A stretch of 64,000 nucleotides of DNA from the NCBI RefSeq assembly GCF_000235365.1, contig NC_016454.1, forward strand, positions 496,001 to 560,000, given 5' to 3'. Below are positions 10,299 through 20,897 of this stretch, piece after piece. How positions within the stretch are numbered: position 1 is the stretch's first letter; every line of letters starts with the position of its first letter. Below the pieces are notes generated by a model, which worked only from the letters and a program-made list of their open reading frames with translations, did not search any database and was not told the origin of the DNA. The DNA is from Eremothecium cymbalariae DBVPG#7215. Taxonomy: Eukaryota; Ascomycota; Saccharomycetes; Saccharomycetales; Saccharomycetaceae. The position numbers and the translations under genes were made by a program.

Positions 10299-11987
10299 AT
10301 GAGTGAGAATTACGGACCAACCAACGGAGAATCATCTGAGGATGACACACCAAATTATACGGCATCAGATGCCAATTCTTCGGCTATTGACCAGCAGCTA
10401 AATTCACAAAATCAACCGGTACTACTCCAGCCTTCAACTGTTCCTTCACAAGCAATTGGGAATACTTCTCAATCAACCGTACCGCTTTCCCTAGATCCAG
10501 ATGAAAATCATACCAGCCTAGGCTATTTTGAAGTAAACGATAAGAAATCAGAGATCGTTGAGCAAGAAGCGACCGAGCCTCAGATGGATCCATTTTTTGA
10601 AGGTGTTTTCTTTCAGCATGATGATGCTCAGCCAGCCAGCAACACTCAAAATAAAGCAAATACATTAATTGAAAAAAGGCCTATCAATGAAAAGTACACA
10701 GTAGGTATAGGATGTTTGCCTTTGCAGAGAGAGTTTGTTACTGCAAAGAAAGGTGGTCATTTTACTATAATGGTTGTAGGACAGACTGGACTAGGGAAAA
10801 CTACGTTTGTGAACACCTTGTTCAGGACTTCATTGCTACCTAGTGTATGGGATACTTTAGAAAGTGTAAAGCCAAATGTGTTTTTTAAAAAAACCACTAG
10901 AATTATTCGTCACCAAGCTATGATTGAAGAAAATAATATTAAATTGAAACTTACTGTCATTGACACACCTGGATTTGGCGACAATACTAACAATTCTTTT
11001 GCATGGTCACCAATAATCAGCTATATCGATGAACAGTTTAGGTCCTATATTTTCCAAGAAGAACAACCTGATAGAAAGCGTTTAAGTGATAATAGAATTC
11101 ACTGTTGCTTATACTTTTTAAACCCATCTAATAAAGGTATTTCTCCTTTGGATATTGAAGCCATGCAAGAAATATCTAAAAGAGTGAACTTAATTCCAGT
11201 TATCGCCAAGGCAGATTCTTTAGGCGTTCACAATATCATCACATTTAAAGATGATGTAAAAAAGATTATTAACGCACAAGGAATTAAAGTCTGTGCCTTT
11301 TTAGACGAGGGTGATCCAGACTGTCAAGCTGTCTGCAGAGACTCGCCATACACGTTGGTCTGTTGCGACAGCTATGTCCAAAAACCAAACGGCGAGAGAG
11401 TCCGTGGCAGAAAATACAAATGGGGCGTCGCAGAGGTGGAAAACCCAAAACATTCAGACTTTTGCCTACTAAGAGATATTTTAATGTCCAGAAACATGGT
11501 AGATTTGGTTGTCAGCAGTGAGAAATATTATGAAACTTGTCGTTCTCACATGCTAATGACTCGTATCAACCAAGCCAAAGACGGTTTAGCCGCTGAAACC
11601 AGCGAAGACAATGTAATTTTGAAAAACATGAACTATGAAAACCCCGATGCTAATGGTTTACAAAACTATAAATGTTACCAAATTTACAACAAACAGTACA
11701 TGGACGAATTGATAATAGAATGGTCTCCAGAGTTCATTCACAAGCAATGGGAGGCTAAAAAGAGATTCAACGAAATAGTTCATCTAGAAGAGAAGAAATT
11801 CAAGGACTGGAAGAGAGCCTTAATGTTCAAACAAACAAATTTCAACAGTGAGATTGAAGATGTACACAATCGTGTTAAAAACCTACAAATCGATTGTGAA
11901 GAATTAGAATCTATCTTGTTGCAAACCGGCGGTGTTGGAGGTAACATGAACAGCAAGCGTATGAGTAAACATGATTTACTACAATAG
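10299..11987 (+). CDS. SPR3: Sporulation septin Spr3
   Basis: A septin GTPase that in S. cerevisiae replaces a vegetative septin in the filaments guiding prospore membrane growth. The product has 562 residues against 512 in yeast; the extra length is in an acidic, disordered N-terminus of about 135 residues. The GTPase domain shows P-loop GQTGLGKTTF, switch II DTPGFGD and base-recognition AKADS. The septin unique element follows, then a C-terminal coiled coil (about 480-545). The run SYIFQEEQPDR and the tail segment EAKKRFNE are shared with Spr3 rather than with Cdc3, Cdc10, Cdc11, Cdc12 or Shs1. PEF1 and SPR3 are also adjacent in S. cerevisiae (YGR058W, YGR059W). Confidence 0.93.
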   Translation: MSENYGPTNGESSEDDTPNYTASDANSSAIDQQLNSQNQPVLLQPSTVPSQAIGNTSQSTVPLSLDPDENHTSLGYFEVNDKKSEIVEQEATEPQMDPFFEGVFFQHDDAQPASNTQNKANTLIEKRPINEKYTVGIGCLPLQREFVTAKKGGHFTIMVVGQTGLGKTTFVNTLFRTSLLPSVWDTLESVKPNVFFKKTTRIIRHQAMIEENNIKLKLTVIDTPGFGDNTNNSFAWSPIISYIDEQFRSYIFQEEQPDRKRLSDNRIHCCLYFLNPSNKGISPLDIEAMQEISKRVNLIPVIAKADSLGVHNIITFKDDVKKIINAQGIKVCAFLDEGDPDCQAVCRDSPYTLVCCDSYVQKPNGERVRGRKYKWGVAEVENPKHSDFCLLRDILMSRNMVDLVVSSEKYYETCRSHMLMTRINQAKDGLAAETSEDNVILKNMNYENPDANGLQNYKCYQIYNKQYMDELIIEWSPEFIHKQWEAKKRFNEIVHLEEKKFKDWKRALMFKQTNFNSEIEDVHNRVKNLQIDCEELESILLQTGGVGGNMNSKRMSKHDLLQ

Positions 11988-12718
11988 TTATCCTAAACAA
12001 AAAATCAATACAGAACTTTTTCTCTTAGTTAACATTAATCTGTTTAAAAAGAAGGGAAATAAAATAACTATTACAAATAATTTTAAAGTAATCTTGTTTC
12101 TTGAGACTTTAAAATACTATCATCATTATTATCTATTAGTATTTCTTATTAATATTTTGCAGTGTCACACTCGAAGAAAATACACACAAGGGAATGAGAG
12201 AGAGAGACAGTTAGATAAGATGAGATTACCATCATTTACGTGATAATAACCAAAAAGGCAAATGTCCATAATATTATTTCAATATTCAACAATCCCTTCT
12301 GCTGATCCTAAAAATGTCAACCTGCATGAATATATAAAAAGGGCCCAAAGTTTAAAATATTTATTGTTTTGTTTTTGATTTATTTTTGATTTTCCATTTT
12401 CGTCATGACAAATTGAAAAATTTTCAACATCCACAGCCTAGGCCTTTTCTCGAGGAAAGAGATGAACAAAAAAATCATCGTATAAATAACGTGTGGAAAT
12501 CGGATATTTATTTAATCGGGTGATCTAGGAGCCTTACATGTCTTTATTTTATACTATAGACTGCATTTAAGTGTAGATAAGTACTCAACAGACAAAACGG
12601 TGCACAGCAGCAGCTGATTAAAACGACGTTATATATCGCCATGGTAAAAGTGTTTGCCGGGCGGTAGTAACGTGGGTTTTCAAGGTGAATTTCCACCACC
12701 AGTAACGAGTGGCGTTTT
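11988..12718. other. 3' flank of SPR3 up to snR48
   Basis: AT-rich DNA with no supported gene. A stop-free stretch follows the SPR3 end but looks non-coding (Ile/Leu/Tyr/Asn-rich). The promoter of snR48 should lie in the last 100-200 bp; I see no confident element there. Confidence 0.4.
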
Positions 12719-12845
12719 GGTTTCAAGATGATGAATACGTTTATCATATATGTTTTTTTCTGGCATCTCTAATGTTAGAATGTGAAGTTTAAGTACTGTC
12801 CATTCCATGAATGCAACCCCATGACTATATCTGACTATTGAAATC
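12719..12845 (+). ncRNA. SNR48: Box C/D snoRNA snR48
   Basis: Box C ATGATGA is at 12728-12734 and box D CTGA at 12831-12834. A closing stem GGTTTCAA (12719-12726) pairs with TTGAAATC (12838-12845), with one G-U pair. An internal guide TTTTCTGGCATCTCTA (12756-12771) is complementary over 16 nt, with a single G-U pair, to 25S rRNA UAGAGGUGCCAGAAAA as I recall it. It is followed by a degenerate box D' (ATGT) and a C'-like GTGAAGT at 12782-12788. Counting five nucleotides from D' places the target at Gm2793, next to Gm2791; these are the two known snR48 sites. In S. cerevisiae snR48 lies between SPR3 and ERG25 on the same strand, as here. Exact RNA ends are inferred. Confidence 0.88.
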
Positions 12846-12885
12846 TTTCGTTCCTTGTCGTCTTGCTTGGCCTTTTTACATCTCG

Positions 12886-12886
<1 letters not shown>

Positions 12887-12910
<24 letters not shown>
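12887..12910. repeat. TACA tetranucleotide repeat, six units
   Basis: Six TACA units followed by a TATATATA and ATGC-rich run to about 12932, between snR48 and the 3' end of NMD4. It is probably a simple microsatellite. Confidence 0.8.
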
Positions 12911-12918
<8 letters not shown>

Positions 12919-12945
12919 CATGCATGCATGCTGTGTGCAGAGAGC

Positions 12946-13608
12946 TCAAGGACTCCACAGCGTCCCGCGCCCCCTGGGTGCATACAGCACCTGCTCAAAC
13001 GACGTTTTGAACACCTGCTTGCCATCTAGCTCCACCCGTCTCACAGTCCTTCTCAAGTCCTCGTTAAACCGCGCATGCCGTTTAAACGGTATGGTCTGTA
13101 GAATCTCCTGCACCATACGATCCGCCTGCATCAAATCGACATGTGGGACCCCGTGCTCATCTAAAATAGACACCACATGAGGGTCTTCTGTAACAACAAT
13201 CCAGTTCGCATCCTTCTGCTCCTCCTCGAGTAAACACTTATACACACACGACTTCAACAGCGTCTGGAACTTAGGACGCAGCCCGCTTATCGATAGCTTC
13301 CCCGCAGATCCCTTCGCAAACCTCGCAACATCATCGTCCAACACCTTGCCCACCGTCTCTGGATACTCCAAATGCAAATGAAACCACTGTGACTCCTTGA
13401 TACCGTCGATAAACTTCAGCGACTGCCCTGCAATATACGACTTGCGCTTAGCCTGCTGAAAATCCAGTTCCATCAAAGTATACGTGGGGATATACAGATG
13501 AACCTGCAACAAGTTTTGCTTCTGCGAAGAAACATCGTCGTACCACTGCCGAATGTTTCCTAAACCTTTCTGGAAAACTGAGGCATCTAAAATAAAGTAG
13601 ACCGACAT
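12946..13608 (-). CDS. NMD4: Nonsense-mediated decay factor Nmd4 (PIN domain)
   Basis: Nmd4 is a PIN-like-domain protein that binds Upf1 and takes part in nonsense-mediated mRNA decay. The product has 220 residues against 218 in yeast. The N-terminus MSVYFILDASVFQKGLGNIR has the FxxDAS start of a PIN domain and matches yeast Nmd4 (FIIDASAFEKGLGNI). IPTYTLMELDFQQAKRKS and the C-terminal end RGRGTLWSP also match. In yeast NMD4 lies on chromosome XII (YLR363C), so its place here between snR48 and ERG25 differs from S. cerevisiae. It is divergent from ERG25 and convergent with SPR3. Confidence 0.93.
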   Translation of the reverse strand: MSVYFILDASVFQKGLGNIRQWYDDVSSQKQNLLQVHLYIPTYTLMELDFQQAKRKSYIAGQSLKFIDGIKESQWFHLHLEYPETVGKVLDDDVARFAKGSAGKLSISGLRPKFQTLLKSCVYKCLLEEEQKDANWIVVTEDPHVVSILDEHGVPHVDLMQADRMVQEILQTIPFKRHARFNEDLRRTVRRVELDGKQVFKTSFEQVLYAPRGRGTLWSP

Positions 13609-13715
13609 CTAGATTGAGAGAGAGGGGGAGAAGGGGGGGACACACCATTTCTTGAAGTTTAACCGATTTCAGAACGCTATATATATAGGCAGCTGCAAAG
13701 CGCGCCCAGGCGCAA

Positions 13716-13767
13716 GGACAGCCCGGACAGCCCGGACAGCACGCTGTCCGGGCTGTCCGGGCTGTCC
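13716..13767. repeat. Perfect 25-bp inverted repeat built from GGACAGCCC units
   Basis: The left arm 13716-13740 is nearly three copies of the 9-mer GGACAGCCC; the right arm 13743-13767 is its exact reverse complement; the loop is AC. It lies 108-159 bp upstream of NMD4 in the NMD4-ERG25 promoter. Next to it, 13772-13834 holds an imperfect direct repeat of the type ACAACCTAAACGAC. Confidence 0.9.
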
Positions 13768-13876
13768 GGAAAACCTAAACGACACTCCTGAACGACGCAC
13801 CCAACGACACAACCTAAACGACACAACCTAAACGAGAATTTCTTTTCTTCTCGGTACGGCACGACGGATTCCGTTC

Positions 13877-13993
13877 TCGTATACTGCAAAGAGGTGGGAA
13901 AACCCATGAAGCTAAGTGAACATAACGTTTGGATCAGTGTAAAACGGTATTCAAAGCAAAAATTGTAGTGTGATCTTGCCAGTCAATCGTATA
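13877..13993. promoter_or_regulatory. Two sterol regulatory elements upstream of ERG25
   Basis: TCGTATA occurs at 13877-13883 and again at 13987-13993, on the plus strand, about 435 and 325 bp before the ERG25 ATG. This heptamer is the core of the Upc2/Ecm22 sterol response element found before ergosterol genes. Related sequences (CGTATAG near 14038 and the reverse-strand TATCGTATG near 14168) lie closer to the gene. A TATA-like TATAAAA stands near 14114. Confidence 0.5.
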
Positions 13994-14313
13994 GTAGGTA
14001 ACGACGTGTTACAGCATATTCGTAGGGTATATTGAAACGTATAGGTTCTCTTTTCTAGGCTGTGTGAAAAAGATGTAAAAAGTTGTATTAGCAGGATTTG
14101 TAGTTTTGCGGGTATAAAAAGCGAGACAGTTTAAGCTTTGTCGACGCAAAATGTAGCATGGACCTCATACGATAAAGTTGTAGATTATCGCTTTTTCTCT
14201 CCCTACCACTATATAGACATATAGGATTCGTTGTGGAGTTTTGGTAAATCGTAGGGATCAATTTTTTGGACGAGGAACAGGAGAGACGGTTTTCATTGAG
14301 TGTTATTACAGAT

Positions 14314-15252
14314 ATGGTGACGGCAGTATTTAGTAATTCTACAGTGGCCAGTGTTGTGGGTCAAGGCCAGGGATTGGGATTTGGAGAGATTTTGAGGAAT
14401 ATTAGGATGGTGGAGCCAGGGTTGAATTTGTTGGAGCAATATTGGGCGGCGTGGTATTGTTATATGGATAACGATGTTCTAGCTACAGGGTTATTGTTTT
14501 TTTTGTTACATGAGACCATGTATTTCGTAAGGTCTTTGCCATGGTTTATTATTGATCAGATTCCGTATTTCCGGAAGTACAAGATACAGCCGACGAAGAT
14601 TCCTTCGGCGAAGGAGCAGTGGCATTGTTTGAAGTCGGTTATGTTGTCTCACTTTTTGGTGGAGTCCATTCCGATCTGGACGTTCCATCCTATGTGTGTG
14701 AAACTGGGGATTAGTGTGGAGGCTCCGTTTCCCAGCTGGACGACTATTATTCCTGAAATAGCGCTGTTCTTTGTTTTGGAGGACACATGGCATTACTGGG
14801 CGCACAGGTTATTCCACTATGGTGTTTTCTACAAGTATATTCACAAACAACATCATCGTTATGCGGCTCCGTTTGGGTTGTGTGCCGAGTATGCACATCC
14901 TGCCGAGACAATGACTCTTGGGTTTGGTACTGTTGGTATGCCTATCTTGTATGTGATGTATACAGGGAAATTGCATTTATTTACACTATGTTTGTGGATT
15001 ACGCTAAGATTGTTCCAGGCTGTGGATTCTCACTCTGGGTATGATTTCCCATGGTCTTTGAACAAGTTCCTTCCATTCTGGGCAGGCGCGGAACATCACG
15101 ATTTGCACCATCACTACTTTATTGGGAACTATGCTTCGTCCTTCAGATGGTGGGATTATGCCCTAGAAACCGAGTCTGGGTTAGAGGCCAAGGCCACCCG
15201 GGAGGAGAGGATGAAGAGGAAGGCGGAGAACAAGATCAAGAAATTAAACTAA
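14314..15252 (+). CDS. ERG25: C-4 methylsterol oxidase Erg25
   Basis: Non-haem di-iron oxidase of the endoplasmic reticulum that begins removal of the two C-4 methyl groups in ergosterol synthesis. I start at the ATG at 14314, giving 312 residues (yeast 309); the open frame extends upstream only through a TTG. The fatty-acid-hydroxylase histidine boxes are present: HRLFH, HKQHH and, near the C-terminus, [11 protein letters not shown]. Hydrophobic segments precede and separate them. The identity to yeast Erg25 is very high (for example [18 protein letters not shown] and [20 protein letters not shown]). The C-terminus is Lys-rich (KIKKLN), as expected for an ER retrieval signal. Confidence 0.97.
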   Translation: MVTAVFSNSTVASVVGQGQGLGFGEILRNIRMVEPGLNLLEQYWAAWYCYMDNDVLATGLLFFLLHETMYFVRSLPWFIIDQIPYFRKYKIQPTKIPSAKEQWHCLKSVMLSHFLVESIPIWTFHPMCVKLGISVEAPFPSWTTIIPEIALFFVLEDTWHYWAHRLFHYGVFYKYIHKQHHRYAAPFGLCAEYAHPAETMTLGFGTVGMPILYVMYTGKLHLFTLCLWITLRLFQAVDSHSGYDFPWSLNKFLPFWAGAEHHDLHHHYFIGNYASSFRWWDYALETESGLEAKATREERMKRKAENKIKKLN

Positions 15253-16032
15253 TAATGGACTTGGACAAGCAGAAAACGAACATACTATCGAATAAACATT
15301 TTTAAAATAAAAAACAAGAATAAAAAAACATACAAACGAAATTTTAAAACCTGTTTAGCATCCAGTTTTTTGTCTTTTATTTTTTTTCTCGTTATTATCC
15401 TATATGCAGCTAGTAGTTATAAATTTTGTTGCTCATTGTTTTAATCTTCCAATCACTTCTGAGATTCTTTTTTTAAAATTTTATTTCCCCTGTGCCATAT
15501 ATATGCAAAGATAGAAGAAGGACTTTGATTCTAAGTTTAATGGTTGTAAGATGAAAGTTAGTTATAGCCAGGTTTAGATGAAGGTTACGCATGATGTTCA
15601 TTATACTCATTTGAGAGTCTCTCCACACTGGTTTATGAGTAGAGGTAACTTGAGTAAAAGACAAATTGATATAATCAACTTATTAAACGTGATCTGGCTT
15701 TTCTTTCCTATGTTTTCCTGTTTTTATACCTAATTCTCCGTTTCTCTTCAGTGTACATTTTATTGTTAAACAGTGTGAGTATATATTCAAAGTAATAGTT
15801 TTTGTATATTCTGTCTAACTTCGGCTTCGTGTGCCTGTTGTAAAGCAGCAGAACCCACTTTATTAATATATATAGATATATAGATATGTATACGTATACG
15901 TTCGAGCACATCTTTGTTAACAGATCGACAAAACGAGTTGCGTTATTGATTGCTTAAATTGCTTTTACTTGTTGTTACTATACGAAGAAGAAAGCTCGAT
16001 ATCAAATACTATGTGCAGCTGAGAGTTTCTCT
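15253..16032. other. Convergent ERG25-ADE6 intergenic region, nothing recognised
   Basis: About 780 bp of AT-rich sequence between two 3' ends. It contains T-rich runs after ERG25 and a short TATAGATATATAGATATG tract near 15870. I see no gene, tRNA or snoRNA. Confidence 0.5.
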
Positions 16033-19000
16033 CTAGCCAACCCATCTTCTTGCTGATCTAAATAATCTGATCCAGGGGCCATACCCCTCCCATTCTTCAT
16101 ATTTCCCCTCAGGGTACCAGGAGTTCGCCTCTAATCTGCATACACGTTCAGGGTGCGGCATCATAGCCAAAACACGTCCATTTGGCGACCGGATACCAGT
16201 CACACCATTTGGTGAGCCATTTGGATTAAATGGGAATTTTTCTGTCACATTTCCGTAGTTATCAAGATATCTGATGATGGCTAGTCCTTGTTTCTCAAAG
16301 CCAATCGATTGAGCCTGATCTTTGAAAACAATCCTTCCTTCGCCGTGTGAAACCGCAATTGGCAGTTTGGAACCAACCATCCCATTCAAGAAAACACTGT
16401 CGACTTCACATCCTTCATCTTGCACGACTTCGACCATACATGTACGTGCTTCAAATTGTTCACTTAGATTTCGTTCAAAACTTGGCCAATTTTCGCAGCC
16501 AGGGATGATGTCTTTGAGTCTTGATAGAAATTGGCAACCGTTACATGCACCGAAAGCAAAGGTATCATCTCTTTGTTGAAAAAACTTGAAAAACTGCTTG
16601 TACAGATCATCGTTGTATAAAACAGACTTAGCCCAACCAGCAGCTGCTCCAAGAACATCACCATACGAAAATCCGCCACAAGCAGCAAGCCCTACAAAAT
16701 CATCCAAGTTAGCTCGACCTTCAATTAAATCGGTCATGGTAACATCAATTGATTGGAAACCTGCTTGCTGGAAACACCAAGCCATCTCCATCTGACCATT
16801 AACACCTTGTTCTCTCAAAATAGCGACTCTAGGCCTTACAGACTGCAACTGTTTACCAATCTTGAGATCATCAGTGGGGCTGAAAGTCAGATGATATTGA
16901 ATACCTGGGTCCTTTTCATCAGCGATAGCAGAATATTCTTCTTCAGCAGTTAGAGGATTATCTCTCAATCTTTGCATTTCGTATGACGTTGCTGACCAAA
17001 CCTCTTGTAACTTGCCTCTTGTACTTTCAAATATTTGTTCACCACTATCAGTTAAAATGGTAATAGAGTTAGAGTTAAAATTTGGTTTGGCAACAACAGT
17101 CACAGAACTTGCTGGAACACCATGCCTTTCAATTATAGATTTGAATTCTTTAATCTTGGATGAAGAAATTTGGAAAACAGCACCTAGCTCTTCGTTAAAC
17201 AGAGGAACAAATGCATCTCCTGAGTACAACGAAGTCTCAGCAGTTATTTCCATCCCACACCTAGATGCAAACGCCATCTCCAATAAAGTTACTAGCAGAC
17301 CACCATCAGATCTGTCATGGTAAGCATGAACAATATCGGTACTATGCAACTCGATCAATGCTTCCAAGAAACCTTTCAAGATTGAGTTGCTATGAACGGT
17401 TGGAGAAGTGTCGCCTAATTGGTTGTAAACCTGCAGTAATGCGGATCCCCCTAAGGACTTCGGTTTGTCAAAAGATAAATCTACCAAAACCAAAACGGAA
17501 TCAGCGATACTTCTTTTTAGTACTGCTGTCCAAGTGTTTGACGTATTCCTAACTGGGGCGAATGCAGTAACAATTAAAGATAATGGAGCAGTAACTTCTT
17601 TATCTTCAAATTTCATTTTCATAGACATAGAATCCTTTCCTACAGGTATTGAAATGTCCAAGTCTGGGCACAGGTCAAGGCCTACCGCTTGAACCGCTTC
17701 ATACAACTTGGCGCCTTCACCTGAATGAGAAGCTGGAGACATCCAGTTCGCTGATAGTTTCACATGCTTCAAAGATATGATATCCGCAGCGAAAATATTT
17801 AACAGAGATTCGGCAACAGCTAACTTGGCGGATGCAGCAGCGCTGATTAAAGCATTCTGAGGCCTTTCACCCATTGCCAATGCTTCACCAGTGGAGATAA
17901 TACTGCTACCCAAAGAAGTACATGTAACCCCGACGTCGGCAACAGGAACCTGCCATGGCCCAACAAATTGATCCCTATCTACCAATCCAGTAACACTTCT
18001 ATCACCAATTGTAATTAAGAAAGACTTAGAAGCAACTGATGGTAAATTTAAAACACGATCAATAGCCTGGTTCAAACTAGGTATTTGGGATAGTTGTGGA
18101 GAATCTAACAAAAGTGGTTTGGTGGTCGTAGATCTAGACATCTTAGGAGGTTTCCCAAATAGTATCTGCATCTCCAAGTCGATTGGGACAGTATGTAGCA
18201 ACGAATCTTCAACAATGAGCCTTTGCTCAGCAGTTGCATGGCCCACTACAGAAAATGGCGCCCTTTCTCTTTCACAGATACTTTTAAACACAGCAAAATC
18301 ATACTGAGATACACCTAATACGTAACGTTCTTGCGACTCATTACACCATATTTCCATTGGCGACATACCTGGCTCCAAAGATGGAACCTTTCTGATATCA
18401 AATTTAGCACCCAAGCCATTGTCATGGACTAATTCTGGTAAAGCATTGGATAAACCACCAGCACCAACATCATGAATGGATTGAATTGGATTATCATCGC
18501 CCATTGAGATGCACGAATCAATAACTTGTTGACAACGCCTTTCCATCTCTGGGTTACCTCTTTGAACCGATGCAAAGTCCAGGTGCGCCGATGTTTCTCC
18601 TGAGGAAACGGAAGATGCGGCACCACCACCTAACCCAATCAACATAGACTCGCCTCCAAGAACAATCAAACAAGATCCTGGGGTGATTGGTTTGTTTTTC
18701 AAAGCAAATTGTGGTCTAACTGTACCAAATCCACCAGCGATCATTATAGGCTTATGGAAACCCCTTATTTCATCCTGGCCGTCAAAATTCTTAACCGTGG
18801 TTGTAAGAGTTCTGAAATAACCATTAATACACGGTCTACCAAATTCATTGTTAAATGCGGCTGAGCCCAATGGGGCCTCCATCATAATATCAAATGCGGA
18901 CGCAATGTGAGCGGGTTTACCAACATCCAACTCCCATGGCTGCCTGTGCCCTGGAATTAATAAATCACTAACAGTGAAACCAGAGAGTCCACATTTGGAT

Positions 19001-20079
19001 TTCGAACCTCTTCCAGTAGCGCCCTCGTCTCTGATTTCCCCACCCGAACCTGTTGCAGCACCAGGGAAGGGCGAAACAGCTGTGGGATGATTGTGCGTTT
19101 CCACCTTAACTAACATCGGAACACTCTCCTTAGTAGAAACCCATTCTTTGGTGTTGGAGTTTGGCGCAAAATAGTAGGCCATGTGCTCAGTATCTAATAC
19201 AGCGGCGTTATCCGAGTAAGCTGACATAGTATATTCTGGAGTATGTTCGTGGGTGTTCTTGATCATCTTAAACAGCGATAATTCCTTCCTTATTCCATCA
19301 ATAGTCCAATCCGCGTTGAATATCTTATGACGGCAGTGCTCAGAATTCACTTGTGCAAACATGAATAGCTCAACATCAGTTGGATCTCTCTTCATAGTTT
19401 CAACAAATGCCCGAATCAAATAATCAATCTCACCATCATCCAAAGCAAGCCCAAGTTCTAAGTTAACATTGGACAATACTTCCTTCGAAGACACGTTGGG
19501 AACATCAAGTGGAACCTTCACCAATGGCTTGGGAGTTCTGTGTAAAAACATCTGTTCCATAGAGGGTGGATCACATAGGTATAGTTCTTGGGTCATTCTA
19601 TCATAGCAGGACTTCAAAGATGTATCATTCAGGTTCCCTAAAAGAGGAAAATTGGGGACCGTCTTTATTAAGAGAGCAATTCCTCTTTCCAAACGGTTAA
19701 CCTTACCTCTTAGACTGCAGACGTGTGCAATATTGGTGGCCTTAGAAGACCATGGCGAGATCGTACCGGGACGAGGGACAATCCTAATCAAATAGCTATC
19801 GTTACCCAATACACAAGGCTTTTGAGTTTCCACAGCATCTACTAGCAACCTGTTAAATGGATCATCCAAGTCCACAGCAGTATCATAGGTCAATAAAGCT
19901 TGCAGTAAGCGCTGATCCTCTTGAGTCAGTTCTTGTAAAGTCTCAGCATAATGAATGTAACAGGTGCGCACCTCATGAATGAAACCAGTGCTATTACAGT
20001 TACACTCTAATTCTCTAATCAAGTTCTCCACTCTAAACTGCGAAAGAGCTTGAGGCCCAGGAAATATATGCACAGACAT
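16033..20079 (-). CDS. ADE6: Phosphoribosylformylglycinamidine synthase (FGAM synthetase)
   Basis: Catalyses the fourth step of de novo purine synthesis, converting FGAR, glutamine and ATP to FGAM in the cytosol. The 1348-residue product has the full single-chain architecture: N-terminal PurS-like domain, a linker, two AIRS-type halves ([22 protein letters not shown] near 325-350; [17 protein letters not shown] in the second half), and a C-terminal class I glutamine amidotransferase. The amidotransferase nucleophile is Cys1179 in FGACNGCQ, with His1309 and Glu1311 in MMPHPER completing the triad. Length equals that of yeast Ade6 (1358) within a few residues. The position between ERG25 and COX18 is the same as in S. 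cerevisiae. Confidence 0.98.
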   Translation of the reverse strand: MSVHIFPGPQALSQFRVENLIRELECNCNSTGFIHEVRTCYIHYAETLQELTQEDQRLLQALLTYDTAVDLDDPFNRLLVDAVETQKPCVLGNDSYLIRIVPRPGTISPWSSKATNIAHVCSLRGKVNRLERGIALLIKTVPNFPLLGNLNDTSLKSCYDRMTQELYLCDPPSMEQMFLHRTPKPLVKVPLDVPNVSSKEVLSNVNLELGLALDDGEIDYLIRAFVETMKRDPTDVELFMFAQVNSEHCRHKIFNADWTIDGIRKELSLFKMIKNTHEHTPEYTMSAYSDNAAVLDTEHMAYYFAPNSNTKEWVSTKESVPMLVKVETHNHPTAVSPFPGAATGSGGEIRDEGATGRGSKSKCGLSGFTVSDLLIPGHRQPWELDVGKPAHIASAFDIMMEAPLGSAAFNNEFGRPCINGYFRTLTTTVKNFDGQDEIRGFHKPIMIAGGFGTVRPQFALKNKPITPGSCLIVLGGESMLIGLGGGAASSVSSGETSAHLDFASVQRGNPEMERRCQQVIDSCISMGDDNPIQSIHDVGAGGLSNALPELVHDNGLGAKFDIRKVPSLEPGMSPMEIWCNESQERYVLGVSQYDFAVFKSICERERAPFSVVGHATAEQRLIVEDSLLHTVPIDLEMQILFGKPPKMSRSTTTKPLLLDSPQLSQIPSLNQAIDRVLNLPSVASKSFLITIGDRSVTGLVDRDQFVGPWQVPVADVGVTCTSLGSSIISTGEALAMGERPQNALISAAASAKLAVAESLLNIFAADIISLKHVKLSANWMSPASHSGEGAKLYEAVQAVGLDLCPDLDISIPVGKDSMSMKMKFEDKEVTAPLSLIVTAFAPVRNTSNTWTAVLKRSIADSVLVLVDLSFDKPKSLGGSALLQVYNQLGDTSPTVHSNSILKGFLEALIELHSTDIVHAYHDRSDGGLLVTLLEMAFASRCGMEITAETSLYSGDAFVPLFNEELGAVFQISSSKIKEFKSIIERHGVPASSVTVVAKPNFNSNSITILTDSGEQIFESTRGKLQEVWSATSYEMQRLRDNPLTAEEEYSAIADEKDPGIQYHLTFSPTDDLKIGKQLQSVRPRVAILREQGVNGQMEMAWCFQQAGFQSIDVTMTDLIEGRANLDDFVGLAACGGFSYGDVLGAAAGWAKSVLYNDDLYKQFFKFFQQRDDTFAFGACNGCQFLSRLKDIIPGCENWPSFERNLSEQFEARTCMVEVVQDEGCEVDSVFLNGMVGSKLPIAVSHGEGRIVFKDQAQSIGFEKQGLAIIRYLDNYGNVTEKFPFNPNGSPNGVTGIRSPNGRVLAMMPHPERVCRLEANSWYPEGKYEEWEGYGPWIRLFRSARRWVG

Positions 20080-20400
20080 AGTGACAAGTTATCCTTTGGC
20101 TGCTTGTATTGGCGAAGTGAATGGAATACTTTTGAAGATTGAAAATTTATTAGGCGAGTAACGAACACTACTAAAGAGAAGAGAATATAATCGAAGAATA
20201 GTTAATTAAACCAACAAAGTACTAACTTTAATTAAAGCCCAATATTACCCATCAAAGTGAACCTGCGATCCAGCCAACTGTTTATCCTTCAGCTTATATA
20301 TTATATTCATTTAAAAAAGGGCCTAGAGATGACTTAACTGCCTTGTTTCGGAATTCTACTAATTTTTTTCAAAATGTTAATGCTCACCTTTCTTCTACTT

Positions 20401-20406
20401 TGACTC
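20401..20406. promoter_or_regulatory. TGACTC site (Bas1/Gcn4 core) upstream of ADE6
   Basis: One TGACTC hexamer lies about 320 bp upstream of the ADE6 start in the divergent region 20080-20897. Purine genes in yeast are activated through TGACTC by Bas1/Bas2. A single hexamer can occur by chance, so the assignment is weak. Confidence 0.3.
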
Positions 20407-20791
20407 TGGTTCAGTTAGCATGGTGTAGTGGAGTGCTTGGGCCGAGCTTTTAAATTCTGTGGTATGGTTCAATGAATCTTGGTTTAGAGTCTATGTAATT
20501 CTTTGATATATTTTGAGCATTGAGTAGTCTGGTGGTTAGTATAAGGTTGGGTTTGACTATGTGATACCCTTAACTACTAATTGGTCATCTCGGAAGTGTC
20601 AGAAGTACACAGAAACAGATTCAAGCTCTGATTGATCTTCAATATTCATTGTTCTTGCCATTAATTATCCTTCAAGATTCGAAATCACAAGAATGATATA
20701 TAGATGTAAACAGAACGGTTTACATATTGCGTTATAAGTGTTTGTAAATATGGTTCATTAATCTGATTTAGATTTTTCGACTGTGTGGTTT

Positions 20792-20843
20792 TGAAAATTT
20801 TATGTAAAGCGACATGGAAAAGAGGTCATCTCATCTCATGATG
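20792..20843. promoter_or_regulatory. RRPE and PAC-like elements before the small basic protein gene
   Basis: TGAAAATTTT (RRPE) is at 20792-20801, and CATCTCATCTCATGATG (two PAC-like cores) at 20827-20843. They sit 50-110 bp before the ATG at 20898. The arrangement is the same as before RRP5 and UTP18 in this window and suggests co-regulation with ribosome biogenesis genes. Confidence 0.5.
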
Positions 20844-20897
20844 ATACTTTTACTAAGTCCAGAGGAGGTTGTAAAGCAAAGTATTTAAAAGGAGAAG

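Noticed and set aside
20411..20490. TAGCATGGTGTAGTGG followed by GGTTCAATGAATC recalls a tRNA or small structured RNA
   Set aside because: The B-box-like sequence departs from GGTTCGANTCC, no cloverleaf closes, and no H/ACA or C/D box set fits.
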